Shown here: positions 7,309 through 14,726 of the stretch, in pieces
How the letters are laid out: every line of letters starts with the position of its first letter
Position numbering within the stretch: position 1 is the stretch's first letter
Assembly: GCA_937911965.1 (NCBI GenBank)
Contig: CALDPL010000259.1
Span: 1 to 20,564 of the forward strand
Direction: 5' to 3'
DNA: 20,564 bases
Source of the DNA: an uncultured Allomuricauda sp.
GTDB taxonomy: Bacteria > Bacteroidota > Bacteroidia > Flavobacteriales > Flavobacteriaceae
The notes under the pieces: generated by a model
The model's database searches: none
What the model saw: only the letters and a program-made list of their open reading frames with translations
What the model was told of the DNA's origin: nothing
Position numbers and translations under genes: made by a program

Positions 7309-8817
7309 TTATTCAGGTGGCGCCAAAAGACTCACGTCGTCAATAAAATAGACTGCATCCAGCGTAGCTCCAAGGTCCAATACAATACCGGTCTGTGTAC
7401 TGTTCGCAGTAAATATCCATTCTACTTTTTGCCAGTCGGTCGTTACGGTTACATCCCCTTGATATTGGGCATCCCCATTGCCTGTTGTCGACATTCTTAT
7501 GGATCCGCCATTCCCTGGGCCAACTGCAGCTTTGATCCACAGGCTTGCCGTATATTCCACACCATCCACGGTGGCAACGGCATCACTTGCCAATTGGGTT
7601 CTCCAAGCATCTCCTCCAAATCCAACGGCCCTAAGCGCCCTTGCCCCACTACGGACTTCATCGGACGATGTAGTGGCGGTCAACAGATCGGCTCCATTGA
7701 ATTTACTCCAATTGGCAAACTCATCCCCATCTCCTTCTTCAAACCCTCCATTGAGCAAAATTTCGGTAGGCTGCGGACCTGAAAGTCCCGTGGCCACCAA
7801 GGTGACGTTATCAACAAAATATACGGCATTGGCAATGACACCAAGATCCAAAACGGCCCTTGCCGGGTTGGAGTTGGCCGTAAACACCCACTCAATTTGC
7901 TGCCATTCGGCCGTTATGTCGTAATTACCGCTGTACAATGCATCGGGATTGGTGGAAAATCTAATATTTCCGCCATTCCCTGGGGTTCCTGCCTGGGCTT
8001 TTATCCACATGGACAAGGTATATTCCACACCTACCTCCATTGGAGCGGTATCACTCGCCAATTGGGTCCTCCAGGCATCACCACCGGCCGCAACAGCCCG
8101 CAGGGATCTACCAAAATAGGCTTCACCGTCGGTTGTGGTAGCGGTCATTCCGTCACCGCCATTGAATTTCGACCAATTGGTGAACTCATCCCCATCTCCT
8201 GCTTCAAAACCTCCATTTAAAAGTAGATTTTCGCCCACATAGAATTTTCCGGGCGCTGTTGCCTTTCCTCCGGAGGTAGTAATTGTAAGGGGGGCCACTA
8301 AATTTTGCTGCAGTCCCGAGGGAACGGTTATTATCAACTCAGTGGCTGTGGATGAAACCACGTTTGCCTCGATTTCCCCAATGGTTACGGACTGGAGATT
8401 GTTCAAGGATGTTCCTCTAATGGTCACCTCCCCGCCTTCCGGAGCGGCGCTGGTAGATAGTCCCGTAATGATCGGAAATGGCCTTGCCATTACTTCTATA
8501 TTTCGGGTAACAATATAGCCATCGGGCATTACAAGGGTTACGAGGCCATTACCAATGGCTGCATTTGCGGGTAGCGTAAAGGTCAATGCATCTCCATCCA
8601 ATTGAAAGGGAATCTGATTGTTTCCTAAAAACACAAACAGTACTGCAGTAAAATTGCTCCCTTGCATGGTTACCTGATCACCAGGATAAAAATTATCGGA
8701 CTCAACACTGGTCACGTTCACTGTTGAGATAGCTGAATCGTCCTCGTCACAACTCAATGCAAAGAAGAGTGCAATGATTGTAAAAAAAGCACGTAAATAT
8801 TTTAGTGTTTTTGACAT
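7309..8817 (-). CDS. SusE-position surface lipoprotein: two TIG domains plus two tandem CBM4/9-like modules
   Basis: This 502-residue protein has a lipoprotein signal (FFTIIALFFALSC, Cys23) followed at once by DEDD. Such an acidic run resembles the surface-export signal of Bacteroidota lipoproteins. Two IPT/TIG immunoglobulin-like domains follow (about 31-110 and 113-193; the second has APEGGEVTIRGTSL). Two closely similar modules of about 145 residues come next (about 198-342 and 354-498), each starting LLNGGFE.GDGDEF.NWSKFNG and containing GGDAWRTQLASD, VEYT.S.WIKA and an Asp-rich VYF.D.V.L end. This is the shape of CBM4/9/22-type modules common in xylanases. It has no catalytic domain. Placement downstream of SusD and upstream of GH10 fits a SusE/F-like surface xylan-binding protein. 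Xylan specificity is inferred from the operon. It has its own operator-promoter about 330 bases upstream. Confidence 0.85.
   Translation of the reverse strand: MSKTLKYLRAFFTIIALFFALSCDEDDSAISTVNVTSVESDNFYPGDQVTMQGSNFTAVLFVFLGNNQIPFQLDGDALTFTLPANAAIGNGLVTLVMPDGYIVTRNIEVMARPFPIITGLSTSAAPEGGEVTIRGTSLNNLQSVTIGEIEANVVSSTATELIITVPSGLQQNLVAPLTITTSGGKATAPGKFYVGENLLLNGGFEAGDGDEFTNWSKFNGGDGMTATTTDGEAYFGRSLRAVAAGGDAWRTQLASDTAPMEVGVEYTLSMWIKAQAGTPGNGGNIRFSTNPDALYSGNYDITAEWQQIEWVFTANSNPARAVLDLGVIANAVYFVDNVTLVATGLSGPQPTEILLNGGFEEGDGDEFANWSKFNGADLLTATTSSDEVRSGARALRAVGFGGDAWRTQLASDAVATVDGVEYTASLWIKAAVGPGNGGSIRMSTTGNGDAQYQGDVTVTTDWQKVEWIFTANSTQTGIVLDLGATLDAVYFIDDVSLLAPPE
7324..8226 (-). repeat. Tandem duplication encoding two CBM modules
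   Basis: Two direct in-frame repeats of about 435 bases (about 7792-8226 and 7324-7758) encode the two carbohydrate-binding modules, separated by a short linker (TGLSGPQPTE). Shared blocks such as NGGFE, WSKFNG and GGDAWRTQLASD are identical at protein level, which points to internal duplication rather than independent recruitment. Confidence 0.8.
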
Positions 8818-8867
8818 GATTATTTGTTTTTGGTTAGAGCTTTCATCGTGTTCAATATTTGGATGGA

Positions 8868-9113
8868 TTAAACCATAGTTGGGGAGCAGGTTAATTCATG
8901 TAGGGAGAAGAAATTGTTGGGAGCCACCCAATGCCCATGTTCGTCAATACCTCTAAAAACTGTTGATCCACATGCATTTAGGGCAATAAAGAACAGGGAA
9001 CCTAAATAAAATGTTATCTGGGATTCAAATTGATCCTTACCGACAAAGTATTCTAGGGAATTGTGGTTCATGTTGTGGAGCTTTAAAAAGCCGTTGTTGT
9101 TTATTTTAGCCAT
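8868..9113 (-). CDS. Hypothetical 81-residue ORF in the leader of the CBM-lipoprotein operon
   Basis: An ATG at 9113 opens an 81-codon frame about 27 bases downstream of the predicted start site of the 9147-9186 promoter. It ends 50 bases before the CBM lipoprotein gene. The product is Asn- and His-rich at the start, has one moderately hydrophobic stretch (ITFYLGSLFFIALNACGS) and no family I recognise. There is no Shine-Dalgarno sequence. It may be a small real protein, a leader peptide or a chance frame in a long untranslated leader. Its position directly behind a promoter is the only support. Confidence 0.25.
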   Translation of the reverse strand: MAKINNNGFLKLHNMNHNSLEYFVGKDQFESQITFYLGSLFFIALNACGSTVFRGIDEHGHWVAPNNFFSLHELTCSPTMV

Positions 9114-9146
9114 GATAAAAAATAACTGGCAAAAATCTCACTATTG

Positions 9147-9176
9147 TAAATATACACAATAAACGATATAGCGCAA
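9147..9176 (-). promoter_or_regulatory. Promoter of the CBM lipoprotein-GH10-GH115 operon
   Basis: On the minus strand TTG (9176-9174) is followed by exactly 19 bases and TATATTTA (9154-9147), matching the Bacteroidota promoter pattern except for the final G. The TTG is part of the operator palindrome at 9171-9186. The predicted start lies near 9140, giving a leader of about 320 bases to the CBM lipoprotein. It makes this unit independent of the susCD transcript. Confidence 0.65.
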
Positions 9177-9186
9177 TCGGTTGCGT
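9171..9186. promoter_or_regulatory. LacI/PurR-like operator overlapping the promoter
   Basis: On the minus strand the site reads ACGCAACCGATTGCGC. It is a CG-centred palindrome with CGCAA/TTGCG arms and matches the E. coli PurR consensus ACGCAAACGTTTGCGT at 13 of 16 positions. The 14-base core CGCAACCGATTGCG is identical to that of the site upstream of susC (14551-14566). A bound repressor would cover the -33 TTG. No LacI-type regulator is encoded in this window. Confidence 0.65.
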
Positions 9187-9298
9187 CAATTTCTATATAG
9201 CATTGGAGCTGTCACTAAGTGATTGTTATCCATCGGTTTTATCCTATTTCGGTTTGGGAGATTTTCATTATAAAAATGCGGCCATCTTGATTCAAAGA

Positions 9299-9320
9299 GG
9301 CTGCCTTTTGGGGGGCAGCC
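9299..9320 (-). terminator. Hairpin downstream of susD
   Basis: GGCTGCC (9299-9305) and GGCAGCC (9314-9320) form a 7-bp GC-rich stem with an 8-base loop, 72 bases after the susD stop. On the minus strand TCTTTG follows; on the plus strand CCTTTTTT follows, so it looks better as a plus-strand terminator or a bidirectional one. A strong hairpin after susD that reduces transcription into downstream genes is common in Sus-like operons. Confidence 0.6.
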
Positions 9321-9391
9321 CCTTTTTTAATTGCAAAACTTAAAACTAACTAACTCAAACTAACTATTACGAAATTATACAACCCATTACC

Positions 9392-11311
9392 TTAATACCC
9401 CGGATTTTGATATTCGGCCTTTTCAGCTTCGGACATATTCAGGTCATCTATTTGCCCCTGGGGTATTGGTCTTAAGTAGTGGAAAGGCTCAATGGTCCTA
9501 TTTGTTGTTGTGGGACTATGGTCCGTGGCATCGTTTCCGGCAATTTCATAGGAGCTTGCATATTCCGTCCATTTTTGGGTGCGGACCAAGTCATACCATC
9601 TCATGCCTTCACCAAAATACTCCCGTGAACGTTCTGCCAAAATATAGTCTATATCAATGACAGCAGGGGTTGCGGCCACCATGGCAGCACTGTTGTCCTC
9701 CATGCGTACTTGTTGTTCGCCGTTGTCAAATCGCCACATGCCTGCCCGTGCACGGATCACATTTACCAAATCGTTGGCGGAAAAACTTCCGGAAGCACCT
9801 TTTACGGCAGCTTCAGCGGCCACTAGGTAGAATTCGGAGAATTTGGCAATCGGGAAGGGACGTGTTATTGCACCATTGGGCGAGCCCAATCCGCCAGCAT
9901 TGTCCGTACGATACGTGCCAAGTTTCCACAGACCTGGGTAAAACCTTCTATTTATTTCATTTAGGTTGATGACATAATCCGATCTTCCCGGGATTTGTCC
10001 TCCACCGATATTGCCGCCGTTTACGCTATAATCAACAGCGGGGTCGTACTCATCCAAGAATGAAATAACTGCATCACCCGGTGCTATTTCCATGCCATTG
10101 GCTGCGGTTAGGGTAGGTGTGGGGTCCCCACCTTTGTCCCAGTTACCTCTGTAGCTGGTCACGAAAGTGCCATCGTATCGGGAATCCAGGTCTTTTTCTG
10201 CAAAAGTCTCTGTGAATACGTTTATGGTCGGTGCCATACGTGTCCAAGGTCTTCCATAGCTTTGTGCCGCCTCACGCTGTACTGCGGCCACACCGTCGAC
10301 ACTGATGGTCGTATAATTCGATGTCACCATCCAAACCGCTGTATTGGCAGAATTACCTGTATCGCTGAATCCCAAATCCGCCCCATTGTAGATTTGACTT
10401 GCTTCGGTACGGTCCGCGTAAAGCATCATTTCTGCGTGTCGATCGTTCGAGGCAAGATGCACATCATAAAAATAATCCAGTAAGCGATAGGGTCCTGGGT
10501 TATTGATGCCATCGACAGCTACATTATAAGCCTGTTGAAAATAATACGAAGGTCCATTACCAATCGGATCTGTTCTTTGTGCTTCGGGATAGGTGGGGAT
10601 ACCGTTGGGGTTTTCCAACCACCATCCGTAGGTTAAATATGCCTTTGCCAAAAACAATCGGGCCGTGTTCTTGGTAACCGCTCCCGTTATCCGTGGATTT
10701 TCGGGCAAATCGTTGACGGCATCGACCAAATCAGGCAAAATAGCCCTGGTATAGACTTCAGGTACCGTATTCCGTACCGAAGTTCTAACTGCGGAACTGT
10801 TAAATGCCAATTCCCCGGAACCCAGGTCCAAGGGCACACCGCCATAGGTTTGAACCAACAAGAAATAATTGAAGGCCCGAAAAAATTTGGCCTCTGCGAT
10901 CAGGGCTTCGTCCAGGCCTACTGCCGCTGCATTCTCAATGATTCCACTGGCCGTATTGATGGCCGGGAAAGCGTTGTCCCATGGCGTACCGATTGAAAAG
11001 CCGGTTTCTGGCCGTAAATTGCCCTGTCCGGCGAGGTCCAGGTCATAAAAATTGTTGTCCGCACTCTGGGCGGCACAATATTCGTCCGTTCCTGTTTCTC
11101 CCAAGTTCAGGAAATAGGCGAAACCATATACATTTCTTAAATTTTGGTACAGATAGGTCAAACCACCCTGAACGCCGAGTTCAGTTGAGAAAAACTCTGG
11201 AGTGAACACTCCTCTTGGTTCCTCTTCTAGAATTTCTTTAGTACAGGAGCCCATGACCAATGCAATTGCTAAGATCAGTATTGATATACCTTTTCTTTTC
11301 ATCTTTTTCAT
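9392..11311 (-). CDS. SusD/RagB-family nutrient-binding lipoprotein
   Basis: This 639-residue outer-membrane lipoprotein binds glycan fragments at the cell surface and forms the lid of its SusC partner. The signal ILILAIALVMGSC places the lipid anchor at Cys23, followed by TKEILEEEP, typical of SusD proteins. The N-terminal TPR-like half includes EAKFFRAFNYFLLVQTYGGV (about residues 140-159), the classic SusD helix. The C-terminal half carries PFPIAKFSEFYLVAAEA and YFGEGMRWYDLVRTQKW, and ends HYLRPIPQGQIDDLN ... NPGY, a standard family ending. At 639 residues it is somewhat longer than many SusD proteins, consistent with extra binding loops. The gene starts 9 bases after the susC stop, so the two are co-transcribed. 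Specificity for xylan or xylo-oligosaccharides is inferred from the GH10 and GH115 neighbours. Confidence 0.95.
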   Translation of the reverse strand: MKKMKRKGISILILAIALVMGSCTKEILEEEPRGVFTPEFFSTELGVQGGLTYLYQNLRNVYGFAYFLNLGETGTDEYCAAQSADNNFYDLDLAGQGNLRPETGFSIGTPWDNAFPAINTASGIIENAAAVGLDEALIAEAKFFRAFNYFLLVQTYGGVPLDLGSGELAFNSSAVRTSVRNTVPEVYTRAILPDLVDAVNDLPENPRITGAVTKNTARLFLAKAYLTYGWWLENPNGIPTYPEAQRTDPIGNGPSYYFQQAYNVAVDGINNPGPYRLLDYFYDVHLASNDRHAEMMLYADRTEASQIYNGADLGFSDTGNSANTAVWMVTSNYTTISVDGVAAVQREAAQSYGRPWTRMAPTINVFTETFAEKDLDSRYDGTFVTSYRGNWDKGGDPTPTLTAANGMEIAPGDAVISFLDEYDPAVDYSVNGGNIGGGQIPGRSDYVINLNEINRRFYPGLWKLGTYRTDNAGGLGSPNGAITRPFPIAKFSEFYLVAAEAAVKGASGSFSANDLVNVIRARAGMWRFDNGEQQVRMEDNSAAMVAATPAVIDIDYILAERSREYFGEGMRWYDLVRTQKWTEYASSYEIAGNDATDHSPTTTNRTIEPFHYLRPIPQGQIDDLNMSEAEKAEYQNPGY

Positions 11312-11320
11312 GATATTCTT

Positions 11321-14300
11321 TTAAAATGTTACGTTTAGTCCTAGCATAAAATTTCTCGTTGTTGGAATGTTGGCTCCAACCGTTGGTATTCCTCTAGAGA
11401 TATTGTTAGTGTTCACCGCAACGTTTTGTCGGGTGCCATCGTTGTTTACGCCGGAGTTGGTTTCTGGATCTAGACCGGATTCATCATGAAATGGAGAGAA
11501 CAACACAAAGGGGTTCTGTACGGTTGTATAAAGGCGGAGGCTTTTGAACCAGGAATCTTGAATGGTTTTGGTGTCAAAATTATATCCCAAGGTCAATGCA
11601 CGTACCTTTAAATAAGATCCGTCAAAATAACCCAAGGTACTTCCGTATTTTGGGTTGTCACCGCTTTGTATGCCTCCAGGGGCAGGATATTTTGCACTGG
11701 TGTTTGTCGGGGTCCAATAATTCACGGCCACGTTGTTTCTTCTGCCCGTAAGCAGATTGAGATATCCGCTTGATGAATACAAAGTACTTACAAGGATACC
11801 TCCACTTTGGAAAGCGCCTACCATGCTCAAATCAAAATTTTTGTAGGCCAGGCGTGTATTAAAACCACCCATAAAATCCGGTGTGGGGTCTTGTACAATC
11901 CTATCATCGGCACCTATGGCCCGGGTCGGTGAACCATCCGGATTGAAATCACCGGTATATCTTACCTTGATCATTCCAGCATTGCCCCCTGGCTCAAATT
12001 GAGTTAGGTATTCAAATCCTGGATCGGATTCGTTCCAGAGCCCAACTTTTTCGTAGTCAAAGATTACATTGATCGGGGAACCCACAAACCAAAGGTTTCC
12101 TTCGTCCCTGTCCTGACCCGAGGCCAGGGAGGTAATTTCATTCTTATTGGTGTACACGTTGACCCCAACATCCCAGGAAAATCCATCCGGATTGTCAAAA
12201 ATAATTCCGTTGAGCGCAATTTCAAGGCCTTTGTTCTCCGTATTGCCAATGTTGCTGGTAACGCTGCCCACGCCTGCGGTGCTTGGAAGCCCTAGGCCCA
12301 ACAAGATATCATTGGTTTTGGTGATGTAGTATTCCACGCTTCCCGATAGGCGATTATTGAACAAACCAAAGTCAAGACCATAGTTATAGGTCTCTGAAAA
12401 CTCCCATCCCAAGTTTGGGTTTGGCAGTTGGTTCACAAAATAGCCTGTTGCGAAGTTATCCCCAAAGTTATAGTTGACCTGGCCCAATCTACCTTGGACC
12501 GAATAAGGGGCTATGGCTTGGTTTGAGGTTTCGCCATAACCTGCCCGTAGTTTGAACAGATTTACCCAATCTACGTTCTGCATGAAAGCTTCGTTGCCAA
12601 TATTCCACCCTACGGAAACTGCCGGATAAGTAACCCATTTACGCCCTGGGGCCAATCTGGACGAACCATCCGAACGCACTGTGGCGGTCAGCATATAACG
12701 GTTGTCATATTGATATAAGGCCCTGGCCATGTAGGAGAGCAATCCGGTTGAGGAATAATCGGTCCCGTAGCTCGTAATATCTTCGGAAAGTGCAGCATCT
12801 AGATTGTACCATAGCGATGTTTCGTCGGGAACATTCCGAACAGCCAATCCAACATTGTCAAATTCAGTGTTTTGTGAGGAGAACAAACCAACAAAATTGA
12901 CCTGGTGTTTGCCAAATGTCCTATCATAGATCAATTGGTTTTCGATCACATAGTCTTTTTGGATGGAGGAATTGTAACTTGCGGTGGAAGGGTTGAGGGG
13001 ATTGTAGTTGAACACACCTTGCCCCATGAAGTTGCCATCCCTGGCCGAACGGTAGTTCAAACCAACATTAAGACGGTATTTCAAACCGCTGATCCAAGGT
13101 ATCTGCAACTCACCATAGATGTTGTTATAGGTACCAAAATCGAGCTGCTCGTTTGCCCTACCCTTCCCGATCCGATTGATTTCATTCCTGGTAGGGATCC
13201 ATGCATCATCAGCTTGTGTCTGAAGCCGGACTGACTCAAGGTAGGTCCCATCGGAGTTATACGGACTTAAAAGGGGAGATGCTCCCAATGTTTGGTAGAT
13301 ACCGACAATACTGCTCGTTTTATTAAAATTGGTCACAGAGTTCAAACCAAAACGGAACAGAGATCCCACGTTTTGATCGATCTGTACCCTCAGGGAGTAC
13401 CTATCGAAGGAATCCCCGGGAACCACTGACGTTTCCTTGAAATACCCCATCCCAACATTGTAGGAGCCGTTTTCGGTACCCCCTTGGACACTAATGTCAT
13501 GTGCGGTCTGTAAACCGGTACCGTATAGCTCGTCTTGCCAGTCCGTATCATTGCCCAAGTATTCGTTGCCGGCCAAACCATAGAGCGGGGTTCCACCATT
13601 GTTGGAAGCGACATCCGCACGCAATTGAATGAGTTGGGCCGCATTCATCATCGGGAATTTTGCAAATACCTCTTTTGTTGCGTAATAGGTGTTGTACGTA
13701 ATCGATGCCTTTTGGCCCTTGGTTCCGGATTTTGTTGTTATCAATATGACACCATTTGCCCCCCTTGACCCATAAATGGCTGTTGCGGAAGCATCTTTTA
13801 ATATGTCAAGACTTGCGATATCATTTGGGTTGATATCACTGAGCCCGCCGGAAAACGGGATGCCGTTGAGCACGATCAAAGGATTGTTGTCCGCTGAAAG
13901 CGAACGTGTACCACGTATGCGTATCTGGGGAGCAGCTCCGGGTCTTGAACTCGTTGATGAAATGTTGACCCCTGCGGCCCTACCTTGAAGCGCTTGTTGG
14001 AAGTTGGATGATTGTACCTGATTTAGATTTTCACCTTTAATGGAAACCACTGAGCCTGTTACGGATTCCCTTCTTTGTGTTCCATAGCCGATTACGACAA
14101 CTTCTTCCAGTTGCTGGGTGTCTTCTGCCAATTGGACATTTATCGTAGATCGTCCATTGACCGCAACTGTTTGTGCGACGAATCCAAGATAACGGAACTC
14201 CAAACTTGCATTGGAGGCGGCCGTTATGGTGTAGTTTCCGTCAAAGTCCGTGGTGGTCCCATTGGTGGTCCCGACCTCGATTATCGAGACCCCGGGAATG

Positions 14301-14449
14301 GGAGTGCCATGTGCATCGTTCACAACACCCCGAATGGTGATGTTGTCCTGTGCGTACGTTGAGAGGCCGACCAATATAAAGAGGAGGTGCAGTACGGGAG
14401 CCTTGATCCCAACCGCCTTCATCGGCCATGCCTTTAAAAGTTTGGTCAT
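11321..14449 (-). CDS. SusC/RagA-family TonB-dependent outer-membrane transporter
   Basis: This 1042-residue porin-like transporter imports oligosaccharides using TonB energy. A signal peptide ends near STYA (residue 33). A carboxypeptidase-D regulatory-like domain follows (about 36-108: ITIRGVVNDAHGTPIPGVSI). Then come the TonB-box-like EEVVVIGYGTQRR (115-127) and the plug (about 128-245), with ALQGRAAGVNI, PQIRIRGTRSL, PLIVLNGIP and ASATAIYGSRGANGVILITTK, the SusC signature. The rest is a 22-strand barrel ending in an aromatic residue (GLNVTF), as needed for BAM insertion. It pairs with SusD 9 bases downstream. A promoter with an overlapping palindromic operator lies about 80-120 bases upstream. 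An internal ATG at codon 10 could also serve as start, but the first gives a usable n-region. Substrate assignment to xylan is from context. Confidence 0.95.
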   Translation of the reverse strand: MTKLLKAWPMKAVGIKAPVLHLLFILVGLSTYAQDNITIRGVVNDAHGTPIPGVSIIEVGTTNGTTTDFDGNYTITAASNASLEFRYLGFVAQTVAVNGRSTINVQLAEDTQQLEEVVVIGYGTQRRESVTGSVVSIKGENLNQVQSSNFQQALQGRAAGVNISSTSSRPGAAPQIRIRGTRSLSADNNPLIVLNGIPFSGGLSDINPNDIASLDILKDASATAIYGSRGANGVILITTKSGTKGQKASITYNTYYATKEVFAKFPMMNAAQLIQLRADVASNNGGTPLYGLAGNEYLGNDTDWQDELYGTGLQTAHDISVQGGTENGSYNVGMGYFKETSVVPGDSFDRYSLRVQIDQNVGSLFRFGLNSVTNFNKTSSIVGIYQTLGASPLLSPYNSDGTYLESVRLQTQADDAWIPTRNEINRIGKGRANEQLDFGTYNNIYGELQIPWISGLKYRLNVGLNYRSARDGNFMGQGVFNYNPLNPSTASYNSSIQKDYVIENQLIYDRTFGKHQVNFVGLFSSQNTEFDNVGLAVRNVPDETSLWYNLDAALSEDITSYGTDYSSTGLLSYMARALYQYDNRYMLTATVRSDGSSRLAPGRKWVTYPAVSVGWNIGNEAFMQNVDWVNLFKLRAGYGETSNQAIAPYSVQGRLGQVNYNFGDNFATGYFVNQLPNPNLGWEFSETYNYGLDFGLFNNRLSGSVEYYITKTNDILLGLGLPSTAGVGSVTSNIGNTENKGLEIALNGIIFDNPDGFSWDVGVNVYTNKNEITSLASGQDRDEGNLWFVGSPINVIFDYEKVGLWNESDPGFEYLTQFEPGGNAGMIKVRYTGDFNPDGSPTRAIGADDRIVQDPTPDFMGGFNTRLAYKNFDLSMVGAFQSGGILVSTLYSSSGYLNLLTGRRNNVAVNYWTPTNTSAKYPAPGGIQSGDNPKYGSTLGYFDGSYLKVRALTLGYNFDTKTIQDSWFKSLRLYTTVQNPFVLFSPFHDESGLDPETNSGVNNDGTRQNVAVNTNNISRGIPTVGANIPTTRNFMLGLNVTF

Positions 14450-14526
14450 GTTACGTGAATTTTGATTTTGATTAGTTAATTAATTTATATTATGTCAATA
14501 AATGCTCCATAATATTTTGATTGTGA

Positions 14527-14556
14527 TAAATATACACAATATATTTGTTCACGCAA
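14527..14556 (-). promoter_or_regulatory. Promoter of susC-susD
   Basis: On the minus strand TTG (14556-14554), exactly 19 bases, then TATATTTA (14534-14527). Predicted start is near 14520, giving a leader of about 70 bases before the susC ATG at 14449. The bases around the -7 element (TATTGTGTATATTTA) are the same as in the promoter at 9147-9176, so the two control regions look like copies. Confidence 0.7.
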
Positions 14557-14566
14557 TCGGTTGCGT
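14551..14566. promoter_or_regulatory. LacI/PurR-like operator overlapping the susC promoter
   Basis: Minus strand ACGCAACCGATTGCGT: a palindrome with 6-base arms ACGCAA/TTGCGT and a CG centre. It matches the PurR consensus at 14 of 16 positions (differences only at positions 7 and 10). It contains the -33 TTG of the susC promoter, so binding should compete with RNA polymerase. LacI/GalR regulators of sugar use bind such CG-centred sites; the regulator itself is not in the window. Confidence 0.7.
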
Positions 14567-14662
14567 TAAATATTTTAAGTTTTCTTTAAAAATTATTTAT
14601 TTATATTTATTTTATCTATTTAAAATATTAATATTCAATTCTATAGAACCAGTCAAATAAAT

Positions 14663-14702
14663 AAGCAAACGATTGTTTTAAAACTAATAAATTAAAATTT
14701 TA
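14663..14702 (+). promoter_or_regulatory. Operator-promoter of the divergent GH43 gene
   Basis: The plus strand carries AAGCAAACGATTGTTT at 14663-14678, a looser version of the same palindrome (core CAAnCGATTG). Its TTG (14673-14675) is followed by exactly 19 bases and AAATTTTA (14695-14702), a weak -7 element. The phase between palindrome, TTG and -7 element is the same as in the two minus-strand promoters. Predicted start is near 14709, about 18 bases before the GH43 ATG. Confidence 0.5.
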
Positions 14703-14726
14703 ACAAATTAATGCCGTATTGTACTT

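Larger units (their letters stand above)
14450..14726. other. AT-rich divergent intergenic region between susC and GH43
   Basis: These 277 bases have no gene and are very AT-rich, especially 14570-14710, which is almost only A and T. They hold the minus-strand susC promoter-operator and the plus-strand GH43 operator-promoter, about 110 bases apart centre to centre. Two sites at that distance could allow looping by a tetrameric regulator (inference). Confidence 0.7.

Noticed and set aside
7324..8226. Direct repeats considered as a recombination hotspot or mobile repeat
   Set aside because: The repeats are in frame and correspond exactly to two protein modules, so domain duplication explains them.
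14241..14429. Additional small frames on both strands around the susC 5' end
   Set aside because: They overlap the SusC signal peptide and regulatory-like domain and show no protein features of their own.
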